NCBI GenBank assembly: GCA_002471195.1 | Contig: DKPN01000079.1 | Span: 47,061 to 94,110, forward strand | Origin: Bacteroides sp. UBA7333 | GTDB taxonomy: Bacteria > Bacteroidota > Bacteroidia > Bacteroidales > Bacteroidaceae | DNA: 47,050 nt | Direction: 5' to 3' | Shown here: piece after piece, positions 32,878-41,192 of the stretch | How positions within the stretch are numbered: position 1 is the first letter of the stretch | How the letters are laid out: every line of letters starts with the position of its first letter | Position numbers and translations under genes: made by a program | Notes under the pieces: generated by a model | The model's input: the letters and a program-made list of their open reading frames with translations, nothing else | Told to the model about the DNA's origin: nothing | Database searches by the model: none

Positions 32878-33723
32878 ATGATTAGAAAAATAGAAAATAT
32901 ATCAAAACAGATAGAAGATCAGATACAAATAAAGGAACTGGAAGTATCCAATATAATACGTGATGTACCTCCTATAATTCTGATATTAGAGAGAGGATTC
33001 GTGGAAATGAAGTCTTTAGTTTTAAGTGAAAACTTCAAAACTAATTCTGATGAAATCCATTTTTTCAAAGAAACAAAACCAAAGTTATTCTCCAAATTAA
33101 TTTACTACAAAAAGATACACAATATCGAATTAAACAAGCCTGTATGTGGTTTTGATACAATCAAAGAATATTTGGAAAAGGAACAAGAGAACATTAACTT
33201 CTTTTACCACAAAAACAATGATTTTATTCAATACTACCGACTTGGGAAAACAATTTTGGATGAATATTACTTTGTAAGGAATCGGCGGGAAATGGGTTTA
33301 AATTTGGAATCTTTTTATTTTGAAAGAGATCCCAATTTTTCCACTAATTACGATTTCAAAGTCGCTAAACTTCTTGCGAATGATATGTTGGCAGCCTATC
33401 TGGAATCAGAGTTGACAAGATTGAAACAAAGAGAAGAACTCTTTGACAAAAATTCGCTTACTAACACCAAACATACTTGGACAGACACAAAATCTGCTCT
33501 GGTTGAATTAATTTATGCTGTTCATGCCGAACAGAGTGTCAATTCCGGGAATATTGACTTGAAAGTTTTAGCCTTAGTATTTGAAAAAATATTCAATATT
33601 GAATTAGGCGATATTTACCGGATATTTCTGGAGATTAGAGGACGAAAAGGAGAAAGAACGACTTATTTAAACCGTTTGGTAGTTGCTCTTAATAAACGAA
33701 TGAATGATGCAGATAGCAGGTGA
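32878..33723 (+). CDS. rteC: RteC-like regulator of element excision
   Basis: A 281-residue protein with the RteC pattern: FFKETKPKLFSKLIYYKKIHNIELNKPV near residue 62, then EQENINFFYHKNNDFIQYYRLGKTILDEYYF and DPNFSTNYDFKVAKLLANDMLAAYLESEL. RteC of CTnDOT binds DNA upstream of the excision operon and activates it. Here it precedes lnu and the Xis/primase genes by a short distance, fitting that role. The gene symbol is family-based; no RteA/RteB two-component pair is in the window. The 199-bp gap upstream holds no clear gene. Confidence 0.85.
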   Translation: MIRKIENISKQIEDQIQIKELEVSNIIRDVPPIILILERGFVEMKSLVLSENFKTNSDEIHFFKETKPKLFSKLIYYKKIHNIELNKPVCGFDTIKEYLEKEQENINFFYHKNNDFIQYYRLGKTILDEYYFVRNRREMGLNLESFYFERDPNFSTNYDFKVAKLLANDMLAAYLESELTRLKQREELFDKNSLTNTKHTWTDTKSALVELIYAVHAEQSVNSGNIDLKVLALVFEKIFNIELGDIYRIFLEIRGRKGERTTYLNRLVVALNKRMNDADSR

Positions 33724-33796
33724 TTTCAAGTTGAGTGAATAAAATAAAATAAGAAACACGCAGAATATATAATTTCTGCTTATTAATAATCTGAAT

Positions 33797-34606
33797 ATGA
33801 AACAATTATATTTAATTAACGAATTTAAGAAAAAATCTATTGAGGACTGTACTATTTCTGCTGTCTTGATGTATGGTTCTTTTATAAAAGGAGAAGGCGA
33901 TAAGTTTTCGGATATTGAATTTTATATTTTTCTTCGAGATGATTGCCATATAGATAAATACAAGTGGATATCTTCTGTTAATCCAATAGCGTTGATGTTT
34001 GTAAATGAATTTGGTACAGATGTAGTTATATTTGATAATCTCATTAGAGGAGAATTTCATTTTTTGCCATTAAAAGAGATTTCAATAATCAAAAGTTGGC
34101 AAGGACACACTTCATTTGAGTTTAAAGAGAAGATGAATTTAGTAGATAAGGACGGTTTACTTACAGATGTATTAAATGACATTGAGCCTCCTTATGAACC
34201 AATTCGTAATACTCCAGCTCAAATTGAGTGGCTTGCTGATTCATTAATAAACAATTTACTTTTTGCATCCAATCTTTTCCAAAGGGGAGAATATGCACAT
34301 CTACATAATATCTTTCAATATATTCAAAAACACACATTGTGGTTGATAAGGATATATGAACAATCAGAAAAACATTGGGAGAGTCCAACAAAAAAACTGG
34401 AAGTCGATATTTCTTCTTATTGGTACAATAAATATCAGACCATTGTTCCTATAATCACAAGAAAAAGTCTAAACAAAGCTCTCTTAAATGCTTTTGTCCT
34501 ATCTAAAGATATATTCAAGAAAACAAATGTGTCATCCTCTAAATTAGAACTTATTTACAGAATAGAAAACACGTTTGAAATAAACCACAGAAATGAAGAA
34601 ACCTAA
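33797..34606 (+). CDS. Lincosamide nucleotidyltransferase, Lnu(B)/Lnu(F)-like
   Basis: A 269-residue cytoplasmic nucleotidyltransferase expected to add a nucleotide to lincomycin or clindamycin. The catalytic pattern is MYGSFIKGEGDKFSDIEFYIF, with G27-S28 and acidic D39/E41. It is followed by VNEFGTDVVIFDNLIRGEFHFL, which is almost the same as in Lnu(B), and later by RGEYAHLHNIFQYIQKHTLWLIR. Length and order fit the larger Lnu group (about 265-275), not the small Lnu(A) type. The exact allele and phenotype are not established. It lies between RteC and the Xis-like gene as cargo. Confidence 0.88.
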   Translation: MKQLYLINEFKKKSIEDCTISAVLMYGSFIKGEGDKFSDIEFYIFLRDDCHIDKYKWISSVNPIALMFVNEFGTDVVIFDNLIRGEFHFLPLKEISIIKSWQGHTSFEFKEKMNLVDKDGLLTDVLNDIEPPYEPIRNTPAQIEWLADSLINNLLFASNLFQRGEYAHLHNIFQYIQKHTLWLIRIYEQSEKHWESPTKKLEVDISSYWYNKYQTIVPIITRKSLNKALLNAFVLSKDIFKKTNVSSSKLELIYRIENTFEINHRNEET

Positions 34607-34658
34607 TAATTGACAATTATTGATATTTCATCCTGCTGATAAATAGTAGCAGAGATAA

Positions 34659-34840
34659 AACAGATAAACCCAAGTTGTACCCAGCTTGGGTTTATCTGTT
34701 AAACTACGCTCAGAACATCGTTCCAATTTTCATCAAAATTAGACCTTTTATAGCTTGTAAAACACCCCATAAACACATTTCATTCATAACCAACAACATA
34801 TAGGCTATTTAAAAAAAACTCACCCAACTTGGGTTTATCT
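34659..34840. promoter_or_regulatory. Repeated AGATAAACCCAAG motif, possible RteC-type operator
   Basis: AGATAAACCCAAG occurs forward at 34662-34674 and inverted at 34685-34697 (within a 16-bp hairpin, 34659-34674/34685-34700). It occurs inverted again at 34828-34840, overlapped by ACCCAA at 34822-34827, which makes a small palindrome. The motifs lie upstream of the Xis-like gene. The only -7 candidate is GACCTTTG (34867-34874), one mismatch from consensus, with no -33 box, so activator dependence is plausible. The first hairpin could also terminate the lnu transcript. The gap contains no gene. Confidence 0.55.
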
Positions 34841-34897
34841 TGTGAAATCAGCATTTTATTCTTTCTGACCTTTGCAACAAATCAATAAGTTACAATT

Positions 34898-35257
34898 ATG
34901 GATGTCATAACAGTTGAATCAAAAGCCTTTAAGGAATTGGAGGCTAAGATTAATGCTATTGCAGATTATGTTCTTAATAAGCAAGAAGCGGATAATATAA
35001 ATGAAGATGAAATCTGGGTGGATAGTTATGAGGTCTGTACATTCTTAAAAATCAGCGACAAAACATTGCAAAGACTTCGGGTATCAGGAACAATTGCTTA
35101 TTCTAATATTCGAGGACGCTATTTTTATAAAATCGGCGAGATAAAACGAATGCTGGAAGAAAGGCTGATTAAAAGTAATTCGGAATGTCTAAATGACTTG
35201 GTAACAAATCACAGGCTATATGTTAAGGAAAGAAGAAATCTTAGAAAGAACAAATAA
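34898..35257 (+). CDS. Excisionase-like HTH protein (Xis2c/AlpA-like)
   Basis: A 119-residue small DNA-binding protein. The helix-turn-helix of the MerR/AlpA/Xis kind lies at about 46-90: EVCTFLKISDKTLQRLRVSGTIAYSNIRGRYFYKIGEIKRML. A coiled N-terminal stretch (FKELEAKINAIADYVLNK) precedes it. In CTnDOT-like elements such proteins steer excision together with topoisomerase III (Exc) and RteC. It overlaps the next gene's start by 38 bp. It is the likely first gene of an excision/replication operon. Confidence 0.8.
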   Translation: MDVITVESKAFKELEAKINAIADYVLNKQEADNINEDEIWVDSYEVCTFLKISDKTLQRLRVSGTIAYSNIRGRYFYKIGEIKRMLEERLIKSNSECLNDLVTNHRLYVKERRNLRKNK

Positions 35258-37250
35258 CGGGTTGAATGTTTTCAAGCATTATATCACCTGTCAATGGCGT
35301 GTCGGGCGTAATTTCTTTAATCCTTTATATGAAGACAAAAAGGCTTCATGTAATATATATTTCGACCGGAAAAACGGAGTATACAACCTGAAAGATTTCG
35401 GAAATGATGAGTACAGCGGGGATTGTTTCTACTTTGTCGGTAAACTGAAAGGATTAAACTGCAACAATACCATTGATTTTGTAGAAATCCTGAAAAGCAT
35501 AAATCGTGATTTATCGCTGGGGCTATCGGAAGATACAGAAATACCAATCCAATCAATCCCGAAGCCAACTATACCCATCCTTCCCGAAAAGAAAACCAAG
35601 CCATACAGTTTCCAGGAACAAAGATTCACCCAAAATGAATTAGAGTATTGGGAAAAATATGGGATAAACTCGGAGCTATTGGAACAATATAAAGTTTGTT
35701 CTGTTCGGGAGTTCAAAAGTGAAAATTCCGATAACAAGCCGTACTCCATTGCTTCTTCTTCGGCAGAACCGATATTTGGCTATAAGTCCAAACGCTATAT
35801 AAAGCTATACCGTCCGTCTTCCAAAATACGATTCCTGTATGGCGGAGATATCGGCGATAATTATTGTTTCGGACTTGAACAACTGCCCGCCAAAGGCGAT
35901 ACGGTCTTTATTACCGGCGGGGAAAAGGATGTCCTTTCCCTGGTAGCTAAGGGTTTCCATGCAATCTGTTTTAACAGTGAAACCGTAAACATTCCGGCAA
36001 CAATCATTCATAAACTGTCATTCCGGTTCAAACATATCATTCTACTTTATGATGTAGATAAAACCGGGCTTGAGAGTTCTTCCAAACATAAAAAACAGTT
36101 GGCAGAATACGGCGTAAAACGCCTTCTATTACCACTTTCAGGAACAAAAGAAGAGAAAGATATATCCGATTATTTCAGGCTTGGGAATAACCGTGAATCG
36201 TTTCTGAAACTCTTCCTTGATTTTTTAGATACTCTATACAGCGATACTATGACTATGCTGAAATCGTGCGAAATAGACTTTAATAATCCTCCGGCAAAAG
36301 CACAGGAAATCATATCTGCCGGGGATGTACCACTGGGTACACAAGGAAATATCCTTTGTATCACAGGCGGTGAAGGAACTGGGAAAAGCAACTATGTGGC
36401 AGCACTGGTGGCTGGGTCGATAAAACCGGAAAATGTTCGTATAGATACGTTGGGAATCCATGTATACGAAAACAGTCAAAATAAAGCTGTTCTGCTGTAT
36501 GATACAGAACAGTCCGAAGTACAGCTGTTTAAGAATGTTTCCAACCTATTAAAGAGGGCAAAACAAGCAGAAAAGCCGGAAGAGTTGAAAGCCTTCTGTC
36601 TTACCGGGATGTCCCGCAAAGAACGTTTACAGGCTATTGTACAAAGCATGGATAAGTTTCATTATCAATATGGCGGTATCCAGTTGGTTGTAATAGATGG
36701 TATTGCCGATTTGGTACATTCCGCCAATGATGAAGCCGAAAGTTTGCGGGTTGTCGATGAACTCTACCGATTGGCTGGAATATATCAGACCTGTATTGTT
36801 TGTGTATTGCACTATGTTCCGAACGGATTAAAGCTTCGTGGGCACTTGGGGTCGGAACTGCAACGTAAAGCGGCTGCGATTCTTTCCATTGAGTTGGATA
36901 ATGATCCGACTATATCAGTCGTGAAGGCTCTGAAAGTTCGTGAAGGCAGTCCTTTGGATGTTCCGTTAATGCAGTTCACTTGGAACAAAGAAGTCGGAAT
37001 GCACCTGTATCTTGGAGAAAAGCCCCGTGAAGAGAAAGAGAAACGGAAAGAAAAGGAACTGGTAAGCGTTACCCGTGAAGTTTTCGACCAACAAACATTT
37101 ATCACTTATATAGATTTGTGCGAACAGATACAGCAAATTATGGATGTAAAGGAACGCACGGCGAAAAGCTATATCCGTTTTATGCGGGAGAAGGAAATTA
37201 TCATCAAAGATCCTTCAAATCAGAGTTATTTTATCAAAGGTCATTTTTAA
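35220..37250 (+). CDS. Toprim primase with RepA-like ATPase domain
   Basis: A 676-residue bifunctional protein. The N-terminal part (about 15-80, FNPLYEDKKASCNIYFDRKNGVYNLKDFG) resembles the zinc-finger/CHC2 end of primases, but the Cys ligands are largely missing. A toprim-like segment is at about 220-300 (GDTVFITGGEKDVLSLV, ILLYDVDKTGLESS). The ATPase has Walker A CITGGEGTGKSNYV near 383-393 and Walker B IQLVVIDGIADLV near 485. A C-terminal DNA-binding-like tail follows. It fits the primase/helicase genes used by mobilisable and conjugative elements to copy their own DNA. Composition is visibly more G+C-rich than neighbours, consistent with separate origin. Confidence 0.82.
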   Translation: MLRKEEILERTNNGLNVFKHYITCQWRVGRNFFNPLYEDKKASCNIYFDRKNGVYNLKDFGNDEYSGDCFYFVGKLKGLNCNNTIDFVEILKSINRDLSLGLSEDTEIPIQSIPKPTIPILPEKKTKPYSFQEQRFTQNELEYWEKYGINSELLEQYKVCSVREFKSENSDNKPYSIASSSAEPIFGYKSKRYIKLYRPSSKIRFLYGGDIGDNYCFGLEQLPAKGDTVFITGGEKDVLSLVAKGFHAICFNSETVNIPATIIHKLSFRFKHIILLYDVDKTGLESSSKHKKQLAEYGVKRLLLPLSGTKEEKDISDYFRLGNNRESFLKLFLDFLDTLYSDTMTMLKSCEIDFNNPPAKAQEIISAGDVPLGTQGNILCITGGEGTGKSNYVAALVAGSIKPENVRIDTLGIHVYENSQNKAVLLYDTEQSEVQLFKNVSNLLKRAKQAEKPEELKAFCLTGMSRKERLQAIVQSMDKFHYQYGGIQLVVIDGIADLVHSANDEAESLRVVDELYRLAGIYQTCIVCVLHYVPNGLKLRGHLGSELQRKAAAILSIELDNDPTISVVKALKVREGSPLDVPLMQFTWNKEVGMHLYLGEKPREEKEKRKEKELVSVTREVFDQQTFITYIDLCEQIQQIMDVKERTAKSYIRFMREKEIIIKDPSNQSYFIKGHF

Positions 37251-37262
37251 TCGGTTATTGTC

Positions 37263-37541
37263 ATGAATATAGATAGAGAAACATTCATCGCCTGGATGGA
37301 ACGTATAATGGACAGGTTCGAAATGGCGGATAAGAAAATCGAACGATTGACAACCCAACGTAATTGCTTGGATGGTGAACAACTTTTAGATAATCAGGAT
37401 TTGATGTTTCTCTTGAAAGTCAGCCTTCGCACACTTCAACGTTATCGAAAAAAAGGTATCCTTCCGTATATAAAACTGGATGATGGTCGATGCTATTATA
37501 AAGCTACCGATGTACATAAGTTGATTCGGGAGAAACTGTAA
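37263..37541 (+). CDS. Second excisionase-like HTH protein
   Basis: A 92-residue protein ending in a MerR/Xis-type HTH at about 40-88: NQDLMFLLKVSLRTLQRYRKKGILPYIKLDDGRCYYKATDVHKLI. It is preceded by an amphipathic N-terminus (WMERIMDRFEMADKKIERL). It follows the primase by 12 bp and is therefore likely in one operon with it and the first Xis-like gene. It belongs to the same fold group as the protein at 34898 but is clearly diverged. Confidence 0.8.
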   Translation: MNIDRETFIAWMERIMDRFEMADKKIERLTTQRNCLDGEQLLDNQDLMFLLKVSLRTLQRYRKKGILPYIKLDDGRCYYKATDVHKLIREKL

Positions 37542-37571
37542 AAAATAATAGCTTATATCACCGACTTTCAG

Positions 37572-37579
37572 TATCTTTG
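37572..37579 (+). promoter_or_regulatory. Bacteroidota -7 element before RNA copy 2 and the second RibD_C gene
   Basis: TATCTTTG, identical to the box before RNA copy 1 and followed by C. The implied start is about 25 bp before the first predicted helix. Confidence 0.6.
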
Positions 37580-37603
37580 CAGAAGAAATTTTGAGATAAA
37601 AAG

Positions 37604-37794
37604 CTGAAAGTTAATCTTTCAGAATTTATATATAACATAACGTTCGCAGAACGTCTCGATACGAAAATTGGCAATTTTCAAAAGAATAGGGACTACTGTG
37701 CAATGTCTATGCTATCGTTGTATAGCGTGGGCTTGCCTGTCTTCTATTCTTAGGTATGCCAGTACCTCGTATCGGAGCAGTGTGAGTTCCACGC
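37604..37794 (+). ncRNA. Structured leader RNA, copy 2, before a RibD_C gene
   Basis: The same architecture as copy 1. Helices are P0 37604-37610/37616-37622, hairpin A 37640-37645/37649-37654, P1 37657-37664/37767-37774, P2 37667-37673/37757-37763, P3 37682-37689/37744-37751, and P4 37711-37715/37722-37726. A pseudoknot joins 37725-37730 and 37789-37794. P1 spans 118 nt in both copies. Loops and junctions (GCGTGGGCTTGCCTGT, GTATGCCAGTACCTCGT, GTGTGAGTTCCACGC) are identical, while P0, P1 and P3 differ in sequence yet still pair. No conserved leader peptide exists because an indel shifts the frame. Confidence 0.75.
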
Positions 37795-37846
37795 TTCTTT
37801 TTGATGGGCTGGCGAACAGTTTTATAACTGTTTAATACCTATTGGC

Positions 37847-38371
37847 ATGGGAATCTTAAAAGCGCAAGTAGCTGTATCTCTTGATGGGTTTATTGCCCGT
37901 AAAGATGGTGAAATTGACTGGATTACAAAAGAGGTAAAAGAATCTATTAGCAAAGTATATAGTTCCGCAGAAACGCTGATTTCCGGCACAAATACCTATA
38001 ATTTTATTTTTGAACGGTGGGGTGGTTGGCCATACAAAAGTAAAAAGACTTTTGTTGTCGCAAATACCCCTATAAATACTATTCAGGAAGAATATTTAGC
38101 TTTCATAACCGACAATCCTTTCGATGTTATTCAAGGATTGAAAAAAGAAATGGAATCCGATTTGGTAGTTATTGGGGGCGGTAAACTTATCACATCTTTA
38201 ATCAATACCGAACTGCTGGATGAATTGACAATTTACACTATTCCTATCATGCTGGGAGAAGGTATTTCATTTATAGGAAAGACAATCGGCTCAACTTGGA
38301 AAACGGTGGATTCTGCTATGGTTGATGGTGCTATCCGTACATCTTATCAGTTTGCAGATGTAGCCCGTTAA
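37847..38371 (+). CDS. RibD C-terminal/dihydrofolate-reductase-like protein, copy 2
   Basis: A 174-residue paralogue of the protein at 30366. It shares SLDG(Y/F)IAR, DG(D/E)(L/I)DW(L/I)T, PYK-x-KKTFVV, FITDN, the nucleotide loop VVIGGGKLITSLINTELLDEL and IMLGEGI. The two are clearly diverged proteins (by eye roughly a third identical), so the leader RNA is conserved in parts where the proteins are not. Activity is unknown. It lies just downstream of the Xis/primase operon but has its own promoter and leader. Confidence 0.85.
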   Translation: MGILKAQVAVSLDGFIARKDGEIDWITKEVKESISKVYSSAETLISGTNTYNFIFERWGGWPYKSKKTFVVANTPINTIQEEYLAFITDNPFDVIQGLKKEMESDLVVIGGGKLITSLINTELLDELTIYTIPIMLGEGISFIGKTIGSTWKTVDSAMVDGAIRTSYQFADVAR

Positions 38372-38453
38372 TTTGAATTGATGTTGACTAAAAGCAAGCA
38401 ACAATGAACTGAATTGGTTATCTTTGCATTGAGATTTTCAAAAAGAAACCAGT

Positions 38454-38972
38454 ATGAATAGTCGAAATGTTAATTTATCTATGTTGAATCTTCAAGACAT
38501 GAAGGTTCTAAAAGTCATTCAATTGAGTATCAACAAATATGTTCAAAGGGAGATGACGGGGTATTTGCTCTATGCAAGACCTTTAACCAAAGATTATAAA
38601 GAAGAAAATGAAGATGATGTCGATGCAATGATACTGTCTTCTATAAATGAGACTTACCCTGAATCACGTTTTATTGTTAGTAGAAATATCTTTTGGGAAG
38701 GAGAGTTTGAGGAAGTTGTTCAACGCTACCGTATGGGGCAAAAATTGATAGATTTTACCATAAACTTGATGCCAAGCATAAATTACGAAGATTTTCATAA
38801 ATTCAATGGAGCTTCATTTCCTATATATAATTTCATTTTTAAACTTAGCTTAAATCCATATTACGACCCATTAGATGTGGCTTGTATTAGAAACTTCACA
38901 ACACATTATATCCCGGTTTTAGAATATCAACAATTTGAAGACCGATATAAAACATTTATAGAAATCCAATAG
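38454..38972 (+). CDS. Hypothetical protein of the mobile element
   Basis: I do not recognise this 172-residue protein. It has no signal peptide or membrane segment. The sequence mixes helices and aromatic-rich stretches (EEVVQRYRMGQKLIDFTINLMPSINYEDFHKF, FIFKLSLNPYYDPLD) with an acidic patch near residue 45-60. It is on the same strand as the RibD_C gene, 82 bp downstream. It is followed by a hairpin shared with the convergent topoisomerase gene. The open frame and position support a real gene. Confidence 0.6.
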   Translation: MNSRNVNLSMLNLQDMKVLKVIQLSINKYVQREMTGYLLYARPLTKDYKEENEDDVDAMILSSINETYPESRFIVSRNIFWEGEFEEVVQRYRMGQKLIDFTINLMPSINYEDFHKFNGASFPIYNFIFKLSLNPYYDPLDVACIRNFTTHYIPVLEYQQFEDRYKTFIEIQ

Positions 38973-38975
38973 AAA

Positions 38976-39001
38976 AGCACCCAGTGTCCCCACCGGGTGC
39001 T
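38976..39001. terminator. Hairpin between convergent hypothetical and topB genes
   Basis: AGCACCC (38976-38982) pairs with GGGTGCT (38995-39001), and GTG/CAC extends it around a TCCC loop after one mismatch. It is G+C-rich and lies directly after the stop at 38972. No T-run follows on the plus strand. Confidence 0.6.
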
Positions 39002-39082
39002 AACCACAAAAATCCTCAATTACGGATAGCATAAAATCTATTCATAATGGAATTTTCTGTGGTAAAGATACGGAATTTCAGA

Positions 39083-41164
39083 TTATTTCCTTGATTTCCC
39101 TTTCTTTTCAGGGAAAACGAATACCACATTGAACTGGTCGTCAAAAGCCAGTGAAGCATCGAAGGGCTTTCCGGCTTTACTCTTGAAGCCCTTTATCATT
39201 CCGGTTTTCTTCGCTGTTACCAGTTCCGTAACCTGTTTATCCGTTAATTGCTTATCGCTTTTATTTCGGAAGATAACCAGCCCGCAATCAGTATTATCAC
39301 ACTTTGCCACTTTCGGATACAGCAGGATCCGACCTGTCCCGCATTTCGGGCAGGTTAAATCCTGCTGCGTTGATAAGGTGAGCTGTACCCCTAAAAGTTC
39401 ACTGGTTATCTGTGAAGCATGAACTTCTGTACTTTTATGGAAAGTATCGGGATTCATTTCCCCGCTTTCAATCTTGGATAGTGCGTTTTCCCACATACCA
39501 GTCATTTCCACGTCAGCAATTTTCTTGTCCCGGACTATATCGTAAACCGACAGTCCCTTTTCAGTCGGCACAAGGGCTTTCTTCTCCCTGACAATATACT
39601 GGCGGGTAAAGAGAGTTTCAATAATCGCTGCCCGTGTCGCTGGCGTACCGATACCGGAATCCTTCATACTGGCTTTCAGTTCAGCATCTTCCAGTTCTTT
39701 CCCTGCGTTCTCCATAGCCGATAGCAACGAACTTTCCGTATGTAACGGTTTGGGCTTGGTCTGCTTTTCCAGCAACTCAATATCGGAGAGGGGTAAATTT
39801 TCACCTTCTTTTAATGTAGGTAAAACGGTATTTTTGTCCCCTTCTTCTTGGGTATTGAAAACAGCCCGCCATCCGGCAGACTTTATTACTGTTCCTTTCA
39901 CTGCAAAAATACTCTCGCCACTGGTGAGAGAAATTGAAGTAACTTCCTTGACACACTTTTCCGAAAAAGCTTCCAGCATCCTTCCGGCAACCAGTTCGTA
40001 TATCGCTTGTTCGTCCGCCTGCAAACTACCGGGCTTATTCTCGGTTATAATCAATGCGTGGTGGTCTGTAACTTTTTTATCATCTACTGTTCGGCGGTTC
40101 AGACTACTACCTTTGATTGATTTTGCGTAGCTGGCAAACCGGTCGTAAGTTTCCAGCAGGGAAATACGTTCCGGTATTTCATCGAAAACGTCCTGTGATA
40201 TATAACGGCTTCCGGTTCGTGGGTATGAAATCAACTTGCCTTCATACAGTTTTTGTGCAATAGACAGCGTTTTATCTGCGGAGAAATTAAGTTTTGTATT
40301 GGCTTCCTTCTGCAAGGTGGTAAGGTCATACAAAAGCGGTGGTTCTTGGTTCACTTCCTTACATTCCACCGATTTAACCTGCACCTGACCGCTATCCTTT
40401 ATTATTTGCAGCTTGTTGATGGCAAGTTGCTGGCTATCGAATTTTTCTTCTGAAAGGGCTGAAAACTCGATGCTGTCTTTCCCGGTTTGTAATTTCAGTT
40501 GCCAATACTTCTGTGGAACGAAGTTCTTGTTCTCAAGATAACGGGAACATATCATCGCCAGCGTGGGTGTCTGCACCCGTCCCAAAGAATATGTCCCCCT
40601 TCCGGCAGCTATACTTAACGCTTGGGAAGCATTAATACCGATAAGCCAATCAGCTTCGCTTCGTGCTTTTGCCGACCGGAAAAGATTATCATACGTTGTC
40701 CCGTCCTTGAGATTCTGCAATCCGTCCCGGATGGCTTTATCCGTCAGGCTGCTTATCCATAAGCGGGCGAAAGGTTTCCGGCACTCAAGATATTGGTAGA
40801 TATACCTAAATATCAGTTCACCTTCTCTTCCGGCATCAGTCGCAACAATAATCTTATCGCACTGGTCAAATACTTCTTTAATAACCTTGAGTTGCTTAAC
40901 CGTTCCGCTATCAGGCTTATATCCTTTGTCGGTTTTTACCTGACGGGGAATAAGCTGGAACGACTGCGGTAGTATGGGTAAATTTTCCCGCCTGAAGTTT
41001 TCGATTCCGTAGGCATCAGGCATGGCAAGTCCTACCAAATGACCGAACGCCCAGGTAACGATGTATCCGTTACCTGAAATGTTCCCGTCATTCTTTTTTG
41101 TTGCACCCAGTACGGTGGCTATATCCCTTGCCACACTGGGTTTTTCTGCTATTACTGCTATCAT
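39083..41164 (-). CDS. topB: DNA topoisomerase III (Exc-like)
   Basis: A 693-residue type IA topoisomerase. The toprim domain is at the start (VIAEKPSVARDIATVLG near residue 3; DAGREGELIFRYIY near 108). The active-site region SYPRTGSRYISQDV is near residue 315, with catalytic Tyr in the PRTxSxY context. Domain IV has YSLGRVQTPTLAMIC. The C-terminus has one zinc-finger (CPKCGTGRI..CDNTDCG). Length and organisation match the topoisomerase carried by Bacteroidota conjugative transposons, including Exc of CTnDOT. It is the second gene of an operon with the DUF4099/DUF3945 gene, 28 bp apart. Visibly G+C-richer than the chromosomal part. Confidence 0.94.
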   Translation of the reverse strand: MIAVIAEKPSVARDIATVLGATKKNDGNISGNGYIVTWAFGHLVGLAMPDAYGIENFRRENLPILPQSFQLIPRQVKTDKGYKPDSGTVKQLKVIKEVFDQCDKIIVATDAGREGELIFRYIYQYLECRKPFARLWISSLTDKAIRDGLQNLKDGTTYDNLFRSAKARSEADWLIGINASQALSIAAGRGTYSLGRVQTPTLAMICSRYLENKNFVPQKYWQLKLQTGKDSIEFSALSEEKFDSQQLAINKLQIIKDSGQVQVKSVECKEVNQEPPLLYDLTTLQKEANTKLNFSADKTLSIAQKLYEGKLISYPRTGSRYISQDVFDEIPERISLLETYDRFASYAKSIKGSSLNRRTVDDKKVTDHHALIITENKPGSLQADEQAIYELVAGRMLEAFSEKCVKEVTSISLTSGESIFAVKGTVIKSAGWRAVFNTQEEGDKNTVLPTLKEGENLPLSDIELLEKQTKPKPLHTESSLLSAMENAGKELEDAELKASMKDSGIGTPATRAAIIETLFTRQYIVREKKALVPTEKGLSVYDIVRDKKIADVEMTGMWENALSKIESGEMNPDTFHKSTEVHASQITSELLGVQLTLSTQQDLTCPKCGTGRILLYPKVAKCDNTDCGLVIFRNKSDKQLTDKQVTELVTAKKTGMIKGFKSKAGKPFDASLAFDDQFNVVFVFPEKKGKSRK

Positions 41165-41192
41165 TATATAATTGGATTTTTGTGGTTAATAA

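Noticed and set aside
34605..34621. A small palindrome AATAATTG-A-CAATTATT after the lnu stop.
   Set aside because: It is only 8 bp of A/T-rich pairing and is expected by chance in this composition.
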